64,000 nt of DNA from Sinelater perroti (GCA_036346155.1 JARFIY010000289.1:1426001-1490000), one strand, 5' to 3'. Counted from the stretch's first letter, positions 23,614 to 34,402 are shown. Made by a program: numbers and translations. The notes: generated by a model from the sequence alone, not told the origin.

Positions 23614-24386
23614 TCAGTCGCTCTCTTCGTTCAGCTTATTCTTGGCGATGTGCTCAACAATCCTAGAGATAAATCGCTTGAGAACGTCCTCTCTCAGCTT
23701 CCCGACATCCATCACTTCCTCGTGGTTCGCTTCGCCGTGCGTCTCGTAATCGGTGATGCACATGTTCGTTATCAGGCTGAAGGCGAGCACGGTCATGTTG
23801 CAGTGCCTGCCGATGATCACCTCGTGCACGGTCGACATGCCCACCGCGTCCACGCCCAGCATGCGCAGCATCCTCAGCTCCGCCACCGTTTCGAAGTTGG
23901 GCCCGCCCAGGCACGTGTAGACACCCTCGTGCACCACGTCGGACAGGCCCTCCTCCTGCGCGATCCTCTGCGCCTCCCGGATCAGCGACTTGTTGTACGC
24001 CGTGTTCATGGGCGGAAAGCGGGGCCCGAAGCGCTCCTCGTTGGGCCCCTGCAGCGGGTTGTTGCCGGCGAAGCCCATGATGTTGATGTGGTCCTTCACC
24101 AGCACTATGTCGCCCACCTTGTAGGTCTGGTTGAGCCCGCCGGCGGCGTTAGTGGCGATCAGGTGGGTGACGCCGACCAGTTTCATGACGCGCACGGGCA
24201 TGGCGCACTTCCACAGCGGGTAGCCCTCGTAGTAGTGGAAGCGCCCCTGCATGCACACCACGGGCACGCCGGACAGGTGCCCGAACACCAGCTGCCCCAC
24301 GTGGCCGTCCACGGTGCTGACGGGGAAGTTGGGTATCGATTTGTAGGGAAAGATGATTGGGCTCGAAAGGCCGTTGGCTAGAGACC
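23614..24386 (-). CDS. PNP: Purine nucleoside phosphorylase, exon 3 (catalytic bulk, C-terminus)
   Basis: PNP reversibly splits inosine, guanosine and their deoxy forms with phosphate, in the cytosolic purine salvage pathway. This exon carries residues 77 to 333 of the joined protein. It shows QGRFHYYEGYPLWK (His127 and Tyr129, equivalents of human His86 and Tyr88), TNAAGGLN, DHINIMGF, and GGPNFETVAE with Glu242 (human Glu201). AVGMSTVHEV holds Met260 (human Met219), SLITN holds Asn284 (human Asn243), and ANHEEV holds His298 (human His257). The Glu/Asn pair is that of trimeric, 6-oxopurine-specific PNPs. The exon begins after an AG acceptor (ATAG) and ends at TGA. It is distinctly GC-rich compared with its flanks, and no lesion is seen. 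The closest family is metazoan PNP of about 290 residues. Confidence 0.96.
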
Positions 24387-24483
24387 CTATCACACAAAAT
24401 ATGACACGTAAGCGTAACCACTTGGGGTTACAAAGAAATTAAATAATGTATCAGCAAATATGTACCCTCGTTCCAATACGCAC
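24387..24483 (-). other. PNP intron 2 (97 bp)
   Basis: A short GT-AG intron, with donor GTGCGT after codon base 1 of Gly77 and acceptor ATAG. Removing it restores GSGMGSL, the phosphate-binding loop of PNP. Confidence 0.9.
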
Positions 24484-24578
24484 CCATTCCCGAACCACAA
24501 ATGATCCCTATCTTCGGGCGGTAGGGTATTCGGTCCATAAGATATTGCGCCGTTTGTTTTAACGATTCGTAAGTATAT
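24484..24578 (-). CDS. PNP: Purine nucleoside phosphorylase, exon 2
   Basis: This 95-bp exon encodes residues 45 (last base) to 77 (first base). It starts YTYESLKQTAQYL, matching the conserved YTYEDY...TAEWL start of metazoan PNP. It continues to RPKIGIICGSGMG, with Ser74 equivalent to the phosphate-binding Ser33 of human PNP. The acceptor is good (ttttttcttccag) and the donor is GTGCGT. The phase is fixed at both ends, requiring an upstream exon that ends with two codon bases. The GC-rich exon at 34037-34170 supplies that. Confidence 0.93.
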
Positions 24579-25499
24579 CTGGAAGAAAAAAATGGTAATC
24601 AGTACTAAGGCCTATATTAGCGTGCATCTTAATTGTAATTCCAGAATTATTCTTTAGTGTGTAATTGGTTGCATAATTACTGCATTTATAAATATAATTA
24701 AAGACTGGCAATAAACTAATTACGCTTTATTAAAATATGACGTCCATAAACCACTGATAGCTAGCTAATAACACGTAAAATAATTCGTCCTTAGAGTAGT
24801 TGTAAAATTCATTGAAGAAGATCACTCCGAGCTTATTCAACAGATTAGTAATCGCGACTCAAACTAATTCCGATAGCTGTAAATCAACTGCGCAATTGTG
24901 AACGCTTCAATTTCTAAATTATAATAGATCTCTTAATTGTTTTTAAAGCGTATTTTAACCACCTCTTTACAGAATGTTTCTCACCTCAAACGACCCTGAT
25001 AATTTGTCATCAAAGAAGTTCAAAGGAATTCAGTTAAACGTGTGTCGCATTTACACTAATACCCCAATAGACATTTAGAAACTTACAACTCCAATTCAGT
25101 TCCCCAACACAAATTAGGACATAAGGTCTATTGTACTGAATAGGTACTTAAAACAAATCAGCGATTTATCCGATCTGGTGAGATTACCAATTTTCTCGAC
25201 GACTTTTCCTGGAGGATCGGGGAAAAAGATGAGGAAAACGCGGCAAAATTCAGAGCAGAAATGGAATAGGCATGATTACGACGCAATCGGCGTTGGTAAA
25301 TAGATTAACATTTTTGTCCACGCTATCGCCGTTGCAAATTTGCTAGTGTCTGCCAGCATTAATAAAATCGTTCGGGCAAAGATGAGAACATTTGCGTTTG
25401 ACTCCTCAGAAGCATCGAACAACAAATTGAAATGTATATTGACCTCCAAAATGAAAAACCAAAGAACTAATGGACTCAAAATATCTTTCAGTGTTCTTT

Positions 25500-26600
25500 A
25501 AATGCCTTCCAGCAATTTGAGCTACAAATATTGAAGTTTCCATCGCTCTTGTAGTCTCATCCATCTATTAAACTTTTTCACTATCCTCTGACGGTTGTAA
25601 TGAACGCTTCCAAACACTCCATTGGGGCTTCGGAATCATAATCACCAAAGACAGAAACTCGAGAGACATACTTTCCCACCGACCCTAATTTTTTAGACTC
25701 ACATCACTTAGCATAGCTACCAATACAATCACTTAAGCACCAAAAATATTAATAAAAATCTTGGTCCTCGCATGGAAACAAAGAAAACTGAATAAATTCC
25801 AGTAATATCTCGACACCAAAATAAATATCCACCTGCCCATAAAAGAACCCCAAGATTTAGATCGGACGGTTCAGTAACTTCTACAGTAGTTCTTACTCCA
25901 GAGATAAACACAACTAACAGAGTTAATAGACGACTCCGTGCCGTCCTCAATAACGTTCAGAACACTATCTTTAATCACTACCTAACCATCTTAAATAGGA
26001 AGGATCATACCCTCTGGAGGGCATCAAAAAACTTTAAAATTCCTTAAGTTATTAACCCTCCCATACGAAAATCCAGTGATACTTGGGTAAGATCTAACAT
26101 AAACAGCTGATACCTTTGGGAATTACCCAACTAGCACAGAGCTTTGAAGAAAATAAATGTTGCACAGCCATATTTCTTGACGTCGCCGAAGCGTTCGACA
26201 AGGTCTAGTCTCTTACCAAGACTCTTTTACCTCCTATTTAAGTCTTACCGGATCGACAGATGTTTCTTAGCAAAATACAATAATTAAATCTCAAACTACA
26301 ATTTTATCGTAACTGGAAAAGCAGCGATCTTGGCCCTCTTCTTTACTTGATTTACCAGAGGTAGACCGAAAACACTAACACCGCCACCTTTGCAGACGAC
26401 ACTCCTGTCAATCCACAATGATCTATAAACCTCTAACACCATCTTGACCTCGTAAATAAATGGCGTTTACTATAAATAATGTTTTAGTGCCAGTTAAAAC
26501 CAAATCTTCAGGCTTGAACATCAACCAACGCCTCACGTAGAATAACAGCCCTTCAACTTAAAGTTTCATTAAATGTATCGGCTTGTCGGGAGAAGACCCA
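25500..26600 (+). pseudogene. Jockey-type LINE ORF2 relic
   Basis: The plus strand reads KINIHLPIKEPQDLDRTVQ (about 25812-25870), the jockey segment between endonuclease and reverse transcriptase. At about 26170-26210 it reads FLDVAEAFDKV, the reverse-transcriptase A block with its catalytic Asp. At about 26330-26400 it reads SDLGPLLYLIYQ and TATFADDTPVN, the B-C blocks with the DD pair. All are separated by stops. It lies inside PNP intron 1, opposite in strand to PNP. Confidence 0.78.
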
Positions 26601-27919
26601 ATTAAGCATTAAGAAACAAACTATAGCAGTTCTGGGGTTGTTCCAGTCAAAAAAAAAACTGGTTTGTCTCTAATCTTACAATACATGAAGATGCATGCAT
26701 CCAATTCGTCATTGATTACCAATTACCATGGCCGGTCCAAAAATTGTCTTATGTCCATTTCTATAATTAACATACCTCTCCAAAGTTCACTAAGAAAAAA
26801 TTTCCATTGGATAATCGACAAGATCTTAGTAGTTCTTAGCTTTAGTAAGTGCTGTGCTTGTGCAGAAGGCCAGCGGCGCCCTCATTTTTGTCTTTCAATG
26901 GCCGTAAAGTTCTCTTGCAAACTAAAAGAGGCTTCACCACATGTGGGGTGATTCCTTTCTTTGCTGAAGGCCGCACACACGTGTGTCCAATATCACTATG
27001 AGGATTTGCGCTTTCTAAAGAAAGAGAATTCTTACTAATAAGAATGACGCTCCTACTTCAAGTACTAAGGACGATTAAAGAAAATTTTAGTACCATCGTT
27101 CGCAGAGTACAGCGCGTGTAGTTGGTGAATAAACTTGCCGGTCTTCTTTTGTTGTAATTTTTCTACAAACGTGATAGACAAGGTTATCTTTTTGACAAAG
27201 CACAACGCAATTAGTTCTATGATAACTAGTACAATTGCACAGACAGGACGCAAAGAGAAAAAACTGTAAAACACATTGCTTCATTAAATTCACCATTACA
27301 GGCATTATCGATGAAGGTTTCCTCAAGAAAACTTTTAGGCCTTTAGCCCTCTTTGGCATTTTTATGACAATAAAGAGCACGAGAATGAGATTACATGCCG
27401 ACTACCTCTTTAATTGTTCCGTTGAATTAACTTGAGATTTTATTTAAAGATTTAAAAGTCATTAGAGAATGATGCCGAGGTCTTTGACTAATACTAGAAA
27501 AGTTCATAGATCATCCTCCACAAATTTTAAATTAAAGCCGGTAACTTGAGATAATGCTGGGCTCTCACGTTCTAATGGGATAAAATATTCACCACTATCC
27601 TTTTACTTAAATCCTTGCTAAAGAAAACCTATCTTAAAGAGTTTTTGCTCATATGTTTGAGTGGGATTACTTAATCAGCTAATGTATCTGGGTAAGAAAT
27701 TTCAAAGAAAAAATAAGTGAGGCGTACTAAATCGTCCTCTTAATGGATATTGAAACGAACTGTCACTCAAAGAAAATTTAAAATCACATCTACCTAAAAG
27801 TAAAACATAATCACCTACACAAACAGACTCTACTCAACAGAGTACAGTACAAATATTGCAGGTATAAATAAAGCTTTTGCTACCATAGTATGGTCAACAC
27901 TGGTGATTAATTTTTGCTC
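26601..27919. other. No gene recognised
   Basis: A stretch of PNP intron 1. An antisense frame at 27087-27380 (97 codons) resembles nothing I know. At 26647-26666 ccagtc, a run of A, then gactgg-like sequence could form a small hairpin. Confidence 0.35.
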
Positions 27920-28724
27920 TACGAGGTGTATTCAAGTTCCAAGGTCTCCATTTTTTTTCTGAAAAAGTATTAACCTACGAAAGTTAAAACTTGTTACTTC
28001 TCAACGTAATCTCCATCTAGTAGTACATATTTTTCACGACGTAATCGCCAGGATTCCATGGCTACTGTGAACACTTCTTTAGGGGCGTGTTTTGTCCACT
28101 AGAAAATCTCTGATGCAACAGCGGCTCGCTTGGAAAACGAGCGGCTACAGAAAGTGTCCTTCATGGTCGACAATTTAAGGCGGCATCATGTGTCAACGCG
28201 TCCTTAGACATTGCCACCCGCGCAGCCTTGTGTTTGCCAATCAGTATTTGTGGGGCCCACCTTGAAGAAACTTTTATAGATCCTACAGAAATGCCAAGTT
28301 TAAAAACAATATCACGCACACCTAAACGACGGTTTTCTATAACGACTTGCTCCACTCGCGCAATCATTGTTTCGGTCTAGCTGATTCGTGGCCGAGGCTG
28401 GTTTGATTCATTATCACTCCCAACCTTCTTTAAACTTTCGTAACGCCTTCACTGCATGTCTCACTCAATTGGCGGTGAACTTCAATGAGCGCTTCATCAC
28501 GCACGAAGAGAAAACGGATGATTATACATTGCTCTTGAACACTAAACGTCGCCATTTATAGTATACAACACAACACTCACTGCAATTGCGGTAATTCGAC
28601 CTATGAACATCTATATTACCAATGCAGAAGTATTTCCCGCCTCTTTTAAAATTAACCGATCTTTCTACTCACTCTCATTGCTGAGAAAAAAACTTGGAAA
28701 CCTTAGAACTTGAACCCACCTCGT
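27920..28724 (-). mobile_element. Internally deleted mariner, copy 2, with terminal inverted repeats
   Basis: Both ends are visible. The left end, after TA, is cgaggtgtattcaagttcca then aggtctcca. The right end read on the minus strand is cgaggtgggttcaagttcta then aggtttcca. This gives imperfect terminal repeats of about 40 bp. The minus strand carries a decayed N-terminal region near 28560-28440, then RVEQVVIENRRLGVRDI and GISVGS (about 28362-28290). It then goes to the extreme C-terminus, ending in a KEVF...ESW...C...C pattern near 28040. The catalytic domain is absent. Copies 1, 3 and 4 are at 17.85, 38.97 and 57.35 kb. Confidence 0.85.
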
Positions 28725-29149
28725 CTATGTACCACATTATTTTTACTGGCAAGATATCCACTTAGATAAGTGAAAATAAAAAAGATAGATGCAAAAGATC
28801 TGCAATAGTTAAATAAAAATAATGCCAATAGTGTCGCCAGAAAGAAATTAAAACAAATTTAATCCGACTTGATACACAGGATTTAAAAAACGAAGCATCT
28901 AGTGAATCATAATCTTTCTGATTACCGTCTTAAGCAATGTATTTAATGAATCAGATCACCAGTGAAGGCAAAAGTTCAGTGCTATAGAATATCAAATGTA
29001 ATGATTGTTTCTAATTATCTTTTTGTGCATAAAGTAACATTTTAAAAGCGCTTCTAAATACCTAAATGATTATCATTAACCAGAATGACACCTTAAAATG
29101 GTGGTAGTGAGGCTCTAAAGCTCCATGAGGAGGCATGACCTTTCAAACT
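28725..29149. other. No gene recognised
   Basis: AT-rich intronic sequence with no element recognised. Confidence 0.3.
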
Positions 29150-29265
29150 GAGCCCGGTCGCGTACCGCCTCTGATACGAGTCGGTGTGAAAACAGCAAGA
29201 CATCGAACCTGTGTCTATTCTTACCGTAGCCAAAGGCCTCAATCACTTGGCCACATTGACACTTC
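29150..29265 (-). repeat. tRNA-derived SINE, truncated copy
   Basis: The minus strand has an A-box-like TGGCCAAGTGATTGAGGC and a B box GGTTCGATGTC (about 29199-29209). Next is body sequence cagaggcggtacgcgaccgg, which matches the SINE at 40150-40431. The central actcagtcactaaaaataatt segment is missing. It is not a functional tRNA gene because no cloverleaf closes. Confidence 0.6.
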
Positions 29266-29529
29266 TTTAAATGGGTAATCTATCTTAAAAAAATGTTCAA
29301 AATAAACTCAGTAAAACATGCCACGCCGTTTTTTGAGCATTTACAGAAGCTGGGGGAAATTCACAAGAAAGGCCATTGAGTTCCCCACAGACTCAGAACT
29401 GAGAACAAAAGTAGACATCATGATATTGCTAAAAGGAAAATTTCTTACACCATACTGTGACAAAAAATAAATTATCTGTGGCATTTCAAATAGCCACACC
29501 AAGAAAATACTGCTATCTATAAGGTAGAA

Positions 29530-30070
29530 TCAGCGAAAGGTCATGTACTATGAGTTGGTTCGACCTAGTAAATTGCTGCGTGTTACTAGTACTGAGTAAT
29601 ACGTTTTAATGGCAACACTAGGCGTAAACAGGGTTCATACCAGCAAGAAAATAGAAAAACCATTTCAATTATCAACCGCTCACCTTCAAACCAAGTCGGG
29701 TTGGGAGATCTTATCATACACGGCGTTTGCCCCTTTAGATTACCATCTTTTCAGACTCCCACGACACCGCTTGGCTTCACTTTTATCCAAGATGTCAAGA
29801 AACTCCAAACTCCAAATCACCCTCTTTTTCCCTATATTGGAAAAAAGTAGGTTGACAAATTTTATCATACCCAGAGTATTCGCCAGACTTTACTTATTTA
29901 GATTTTCATCTTTTCAGATTCCTGCAACATTACCTAGGTGATTCTGGCTTCACTTTTGTCGAAGAATTCCAAACTATCCTTTTTCTAATGTAAAACTTGG
30001 CAACTCCAAGAATCCCACACACTTTTTCCTGCATCGTTTCCACTGTTCAAAACATTCTATAGTTCTTCGT
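29530..30070 (+). pseudogene. Mariner transposase C-terminal half with a tandem duplication
   Basis: The plus strand reads NQRKVMYYELVRPSKLLRV (about 29530-29585), matching the segment after the first catalytic Asp (family: GVVYYELL.PG.TV). It continues to KIEKPFQ, then GWEILSYTAFAPLDYHLFRL (about 29700-29760), the HPPYSPDLAPSDYHLFRS block. The same block recurs about 155 bp later (29855-30000) as EYSPDFTYLDFHLFRFLQH and GFTFVEEFQNY. The element contains a local tandem duplication. The second catalytic Asp is not readable. Confidence 0.75.
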
Positions 30071-30179
30071 TAGAATCCTAAATAAACTCTTTGAGAAAAT
30101 CAGTTTAATTGATAGCATAAGGCTAGCCAAGTTACATTATCGGTGCATGTATTAATATTGATGCGACAGATTTGGGAAG

Positions 30180-30480
30180 GACCACACACGTAAGCGAGTC
30201 GTGAGTTTTATTAAACAGTACCAAAAGTAAGCTCTAAGAAATATTGAGGAGGCAACAAGAATGGACAAAATAAGAAAAAAGTAAAAATAAAAAGTTAGCC
30301 AGAAAAATATTGAAATGCAGCAGATGAAGCGATTTGGATATATGGTGACAATGGATCAACACAAAACAGTAAGAGTGATATGAAAAACAGAGACAAGAGA
30401 TAAAATAATAAGAAACAACACTACACTGAAGTCCAAGGATAACAGTTTCCTTAATGAGTATTAAATAAAGCCTAAAACAT
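30180..30480 (+). pseudogene. LINE C-terminal tail, copy A
   Basis: MKRFGYMVTMDQHKTVRVI (about 30323-30380) matches the tail of RTE-like LINEs (family: LRWFGHV.RM...). It is preceded by a decayed EEATRMDKIRKK segment. It parallels the copy at 30945-31280, including the shared upstream words gagtcgtg-gttattaaacagta and agctctaag. Confidence 0.65.
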
Positions 30481-30944
30481 AGTGCTACTCAAAATCTGCA
30501 AACTCCTATATTGGAATAGTGAATAACTGCTTCGCCGTATTAACCTGGTGGTTTAAGTTTTAAAACCAACAAAATCCCTTGGTGGCAATCTATAAAGTGA
30601 CTCATTTTGAGTTCTTAGATCGTCACTCGCCGATACTTGTTACTTTCAGAACGTGAATCACTTTCGATATGATTCTCGGACAACTCAAGTTGTCTGTATC
30701 AAGCTGAACTCATTTTATCGTTCCAAAAGGCCTTTCGAATCATCCAAATAGTTTCTGCTGATGAACGTGCCAATTTTGCACAAGGTTTGGTGCACGATTT
30801 GATGTTCCATTCACTCACCGGCATCTAAGTAAACTGATCCGGCCAGTGAAGACGTCCTCGCACCCTTTATAGTCAACCATTATCGGTTACCAGGTTACAC
30901 TGTAGCCGCTCAACCTCTTCTTATTCTATTAACATTGGCTCGAT

Positions 30945-31280
30945 ATTTTGGAGACATACCACATCCACGACTGAGTCGTGGGTGTTATCAAACAGTAAAA
31001 AAAAACGTAAAATATCGAAGTGTAATATAGAAGCTCTAAGAAAAGTGGATGGAGTCACAAAAATAGAAAAAAAAAGAAGTGGGGAGTTAAGAAAGAGACT
31101 AGAAAAGCGAATCAAGAAAATTTGAAGCACAGCATCGAGGCGCTTTGAATATATAGTGAATATGGGTGAACATAAAAGCGTGAGAAATATGTGAGAAACA
31201 GGAGAAAGAAAAAGGAGGAGGACCAATAAGAACGGAGGATCAACGTCTTAAGTACTACACTGAAGAAGAAAGTTATTAGT
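30945..31280 (+). pseudogene. LINE C-terminal tail, copy B
   Basis: Contains an agctctaagaaaagtggatg start, then a decayed form of the LRRFGHVVRMGEHKSVR-type tail with RRKKKEED-like basic residues. Collinear with copy A 770 bp to the left in the same orientation. The two are separate insertions of one family or a segmental duplication. Confidence 0.6.
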
Positions 31281-31639
31281 TGATTGGAGAAAGGCTGAAG
31301 GTTCTGGAAATGTAGCTTCTGGTACTTAATGCACATAAGCTGCATAATTAGCAGACATGCCATTTTACCTGCCCTTTTGCGTTTTCCCAACTCTAATGAC
31401 CACTATCAATCTTCGTTGTAGCACATTATTAAGAGAAAAAACAGAAATTCTATCAATGAACGTTTAGAGAACAGAAGATAGCAAATTTTTCTAGAACTAC
31501 CAAATTTTTTTCATACATCTTCTCCAATTTGTCTTCCTGTGTGCGCACACATAGATAAAAGACATATTTAGGGGTTTGCCTTCTATCCTTAAGCAGCATA
31601 ATCTGCCATTAACAGGTTTAAAGTTTATAATCTTTATTT

Positions 31640-32480
31640 TGTTATTCCCTATAAATCCAGTGTTGTTGTTAGTCTCGATTCGCCTAATTATAGCACAATA
31701 AACTCCTTTTTATTACCTCTTCTTGTCCTTTCCACCTTATCTTTTGGTCAGCTATTACATCAACTTTATAAATTTTTAGTTCTTTAACTACTTCCATAAT
31801 CTTCCCAGGCACTAGCATTGTTTTTATATTCCATGTTGCTACTTTTATTTTCTTGTTATTTTTATTTTAATTCTTCCCTTTTATTTGCTTCTTCTTCGTA
31901 TCCACATCCGTAGTTTGGGTCATCTACTGATTAGGCCTTTCCTGCTTCTGCAATATCAGTTTTTAGTTGTTTTTTTTTTGTTTTGTGATGTTATAGTATC
32001 TTTTTTTTATTACTTTCATTATTAGTTTCCGGTATCCAAATATTAATTTACACCCTTTTTGTGTTTCTTATTTAGCCATTTCTATTCTCTTTAATTTTTA
32101 AAATAATTTTCTATATAAATACTTTTTCATTTAAGTTTCTTTTGATTTGCCATTATATCCATCTGCAACTGCTGCAACAGTAATTCTCTTTTCTGGTATT
32201 TGTCCACCTTATATGTTTCTGTTATTTCTGCTTGTACTTTTATTTCCTATTTCAAAAAATCTTTTCTGTTCTTGTTTTTTAATTCTATCAGTCGTGCTTT
32301 TCTTGTTATATCAGTTCGTCATTATTTCTTTGTGACCTAACTGGTGTTCTTGTCATCCTTTTGCCTTTTCCAAATACTTGCTTTTCATTCCCTCTTCATC
32401 ATTTATTTTACCATTCATTACTCGCAATTTTCCCAAATACGGTCATTTCGGCCTTTTCTCGCTTAAATCTCTTACCACGT
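31640..32480 (-). pseudogene. LINE endonuclease N-terminus relic
   Basis: On the minus strand from about 31840 downward it reads KVATWNIKTMLVPGKIMEVV then ELKIYKVDVIADQKIRWKGQ. This is the classic start of an AP-type endonuclease of a non-LTR retrotransposon (ATWNVR...LQE.RW.G). The upstream 32.0-32.5 kb is pyrimidine-rich on the plus strand and may be the 5-prime region of the same element. Reverse transcriptase is absent, so the copy is truncated at 31.64 kb. Confidence 0.78.
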
Positions 32481-32627
32481 TCGTGTAGAGTCAAGGCCCT
32501 GGTCAACCCGCCGTAAACCTGATTCTTATGGGTCTTTTTCTTTAAATAAATAAATTATCATGTACAATCTTTATCAGAAAAGTTCCAGGACTGATTTTTA
32601 ATTCTTTACCTATAAATTGATGTTAGT

Positions 32628-33330
32628 CACTTGATATGCGTTCTTAATAAATGTGGCCTTGGAAGTGTTTCCATGTAAATTCACTAGGTGGTACTTGGTA
32701 CACTTGCTTAGTAACCGTGTTCGACTTGGCGCATTTAGTTCCTAACATAGAGTTAACATATAAGTTCTACGTTAAGCTAAGAAAAATCCTTAGTGAAACA
32801 TATGGTGATGTGGTATTACCGAAAAGCCGTGTATTTAAAGGTAGAGATTCAATTCAAGACGATCCCAGAGTCGACCTCGTGTCAAATGTGGAACATTTAA
32901 GGCAAGGAGACTGGCGTATTACTGTATGCATCATATCAGAAGAGCTGAAATGTTACACAACGATTTAGGAGAACGGAAACAATGCAAAAATAGTCTCTCA
33001 TACTCTAACGGAGAAACCAGCCTAACTATTTCTGCTAAACTGGAAACACCAGAATTGATTTAACGCTTGTGTGAACATTATTGCCGGGGATTAAAGTTGG
33101 GCGACCTCCAAAAAATAAAGCAACAATGTTAATCGTTAATTCATTTGATGCTGGAGATTTGTTGCCCAAGAATATCAGCCTGAAGGACAAACGATCGACC
33201 AAAATTTCTAAGCATACGCGGAAAAATATAATCTAAACCCTATCGCTGTTTATGAAAAACTGAACATGTCGCCAGCAATCTTTTTATACGCAGGGGAAAT
33301 CGTGTTTACATGTAAATTAGTTATCGCCAG
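32628..33330 (+). pseudogene. Mariner transposase relic, N-terminal two thirds
   Basis: A 65-bp 5-prime segment shared with 22.9 kb is followed by a single frame (32651-32965). It holds KLRKILSETYGDVVLPKSRV, FKGRDSIQDDPRVD, and VEHLRQGDWRITVCIISEEL, the bipartite helix-turn-helix of mariners. After a stop, NIIAGDXSWA (about 33070-33100) is the first catalytic Asp region, followed by QEYQPEGQTIDQNF (family: F.PEGQTVNQ.FY). The sequence then loses identity, and the second and third Asp are missing. Confidence 0.82.
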
Positions 33331-34036
33331 ATAGTGTCACGGAATTTTTTCACTTGCGGCCGTCTGGGCCATCCCTTCATTCTGTGAAATGCGTTACCGC
33401 AGCCAAGTTGAGCGTTGTGTACACAGCGATTCCCAAAAAACAAACAAGCCGATTGCCCCCCGCTTAGTTCGACCACAATCTTGCAATCCCACCATAAACA
33501 TTTACAATTCCGATAAAGGCCGCTGTTGTATTGTTTTTCCTATGGCTGGCCCGGTTAATGCGTTCTTTGCAGTTTCAGCAACTTGAGCAAGTGCTCATTC
33601 GCAGTCTGCTACACTATGGGCCCCTGCAGAGCTCATGATGCAATTTGAGCTTGATTGACGTACAAAGCGGTCTCCATCGCCTGATTCATCAAGGCCGGCA
33701 TTTTGTATTCGCTAGCGGGAGGTTGCAGAGTGGAAGAGAACATTTCGGCACTTGTACGGAGTGTACAAGTTACAAAAATTGTAAAAAGATTTTAAGGTTC
33801 AAAATTTGGAGTTGCAGTTTTTTCCAAGTGACGTTCGATTCTGCTTTACGTAGACACCAAGCGCGACACCGCAGCCCGCTTTCGCAATAAGCGGCGTTTA
33901 GGAATATTTCACGACATATCGTGTTTGTTGAGATGCAGCAGTAATGCTGCCATGCCAATGAAGCAATCGGCGGATCAATTGTCTGCTTATCATGCCACCA
34001 CCCGTGCGCCAAACGGCGAAGCTTGAAAGGACTTAC
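33331..34036. other. PNP intron 1, exon-proximal part
   Basis: No transposon recognised. The stretch is less AT-rich than most of the intron and appears to be single-copy in the window. It lies just downstream of PNP exon 1, a common place for insect enhancers, but no specific site is supported. Confidence 0.4.
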
Positions 34037-34170
34037 GTGTTGTCGTGCGTCTGAACGGCGTGGTTGTTGAGGTACTCGTCCTGCTCCTCATCCCTGCCCA
34101 CGAAGGTCTTGCCCTTGGCCTTCGCCGAAGTGCCGTTGATTTCGACCGCGCTCTTGCTGACGCCGTTCAT
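34037..34170 (-). CDS. PNP: Purine nucleoside phosphorylase, exon 1 (N-terminal extension)
   Basis: A GC-rich ATG exon on the minus strand. It has an in-frame TAA nine bases before the ATG, 44 complete codons plus two bases, and a strong donor (ACAC then GTAAGT). The peptide begins MNGVSKSAVEINGTSAKAKG and ends NNHAVQTHDN. It is hydrophilic and charged, with no signal peptide or membrane segment. The two leftover bases (AC) plus the single A that opens exon 2 make Thr45, giving ...THDNTYTYE..., directly before the conserved PNP start. Exons 1+2+3 total 1002 bases, exactly 334 codons including stop. No other upstream exon was found. The extension is longer than in human PNP, which has only a few residues before YTYE. 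Joining is inference from phase and order; an independent gene remains possible. Confidence 0.72.
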
Positions 34171-34402
34171 CGTGCCTTAATGAGTCTCGCAACACCCAGA
34201 CGTCTATTAACCACCGCTGCGTGTTCAGCTGTCTCGTAGACGCTGACGTTCTTTATCTGCTGGGTCTCGAGCAGTACTGCAGACGCAGCAGCTCGGCTGC
34301 TTGTTATAGCAGCCCTTATCAGCTGGTAAGCCGAGACGTTCGGGAAAATCTGGCGCACTAAGGCGGCCGGGAGCGCTAGTCTGCTGACTTACTACTTTTA
34401 TA
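34171..34402 (-). promoter_or_regulatory. Presumed PNP 5-prime UTR and core promoter
   Basis: A GC-richer leader continues about 200 bases upstream of the exon 1 ATG, and the CG content then drops. TATAAAAG lies at 34402-34395 on the minus strand, where the GC-rich leader ends. A matching initiator at the canonical distance is not clear (TCAG at 34387-34384 is too close). The call is tentative. Confidence 0.35.

Larger units (their letters stand above)
24579..34036 (-). other. PNP intron 1 (9458 bp), filled with transposon debris
   Basis: Defined by the donor GTAAGT at 34036-34031 and the acceptor at 24580-24579. It contains jockey, mariner, SINE and LINE relics listed separately. The first kilobase next to exon 2 (24600-25490) has no recognisable element. 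The intron assignment depends on exon 1 being correct. Confidence 0.68.

Noticed and set aside
23650..24381. Long open frame (243 codons) on the plus strand opposite PNP
   Set aside because: It is the antisense shadow of the GC-rich PNP exon. The His/Val/Ala-rich text matches nothing, and the minus-strand frame is certain.
27087..27380. 97-codon antisense open frame in PNP intron 1
   Set aside because: No family resemblance, AT-rich codon use, and no splice or promoter support. Chance frame in decayed DNA is likelier.
34037..34170. Exon considered as the start of an unrelated gene, such as a membrane transporter with a cytosolic leader
   Set aside because: Phase, strand, order and the resulting whole-codon total fit PNP exon 1 better. 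The transporter idea had no positive evidence.
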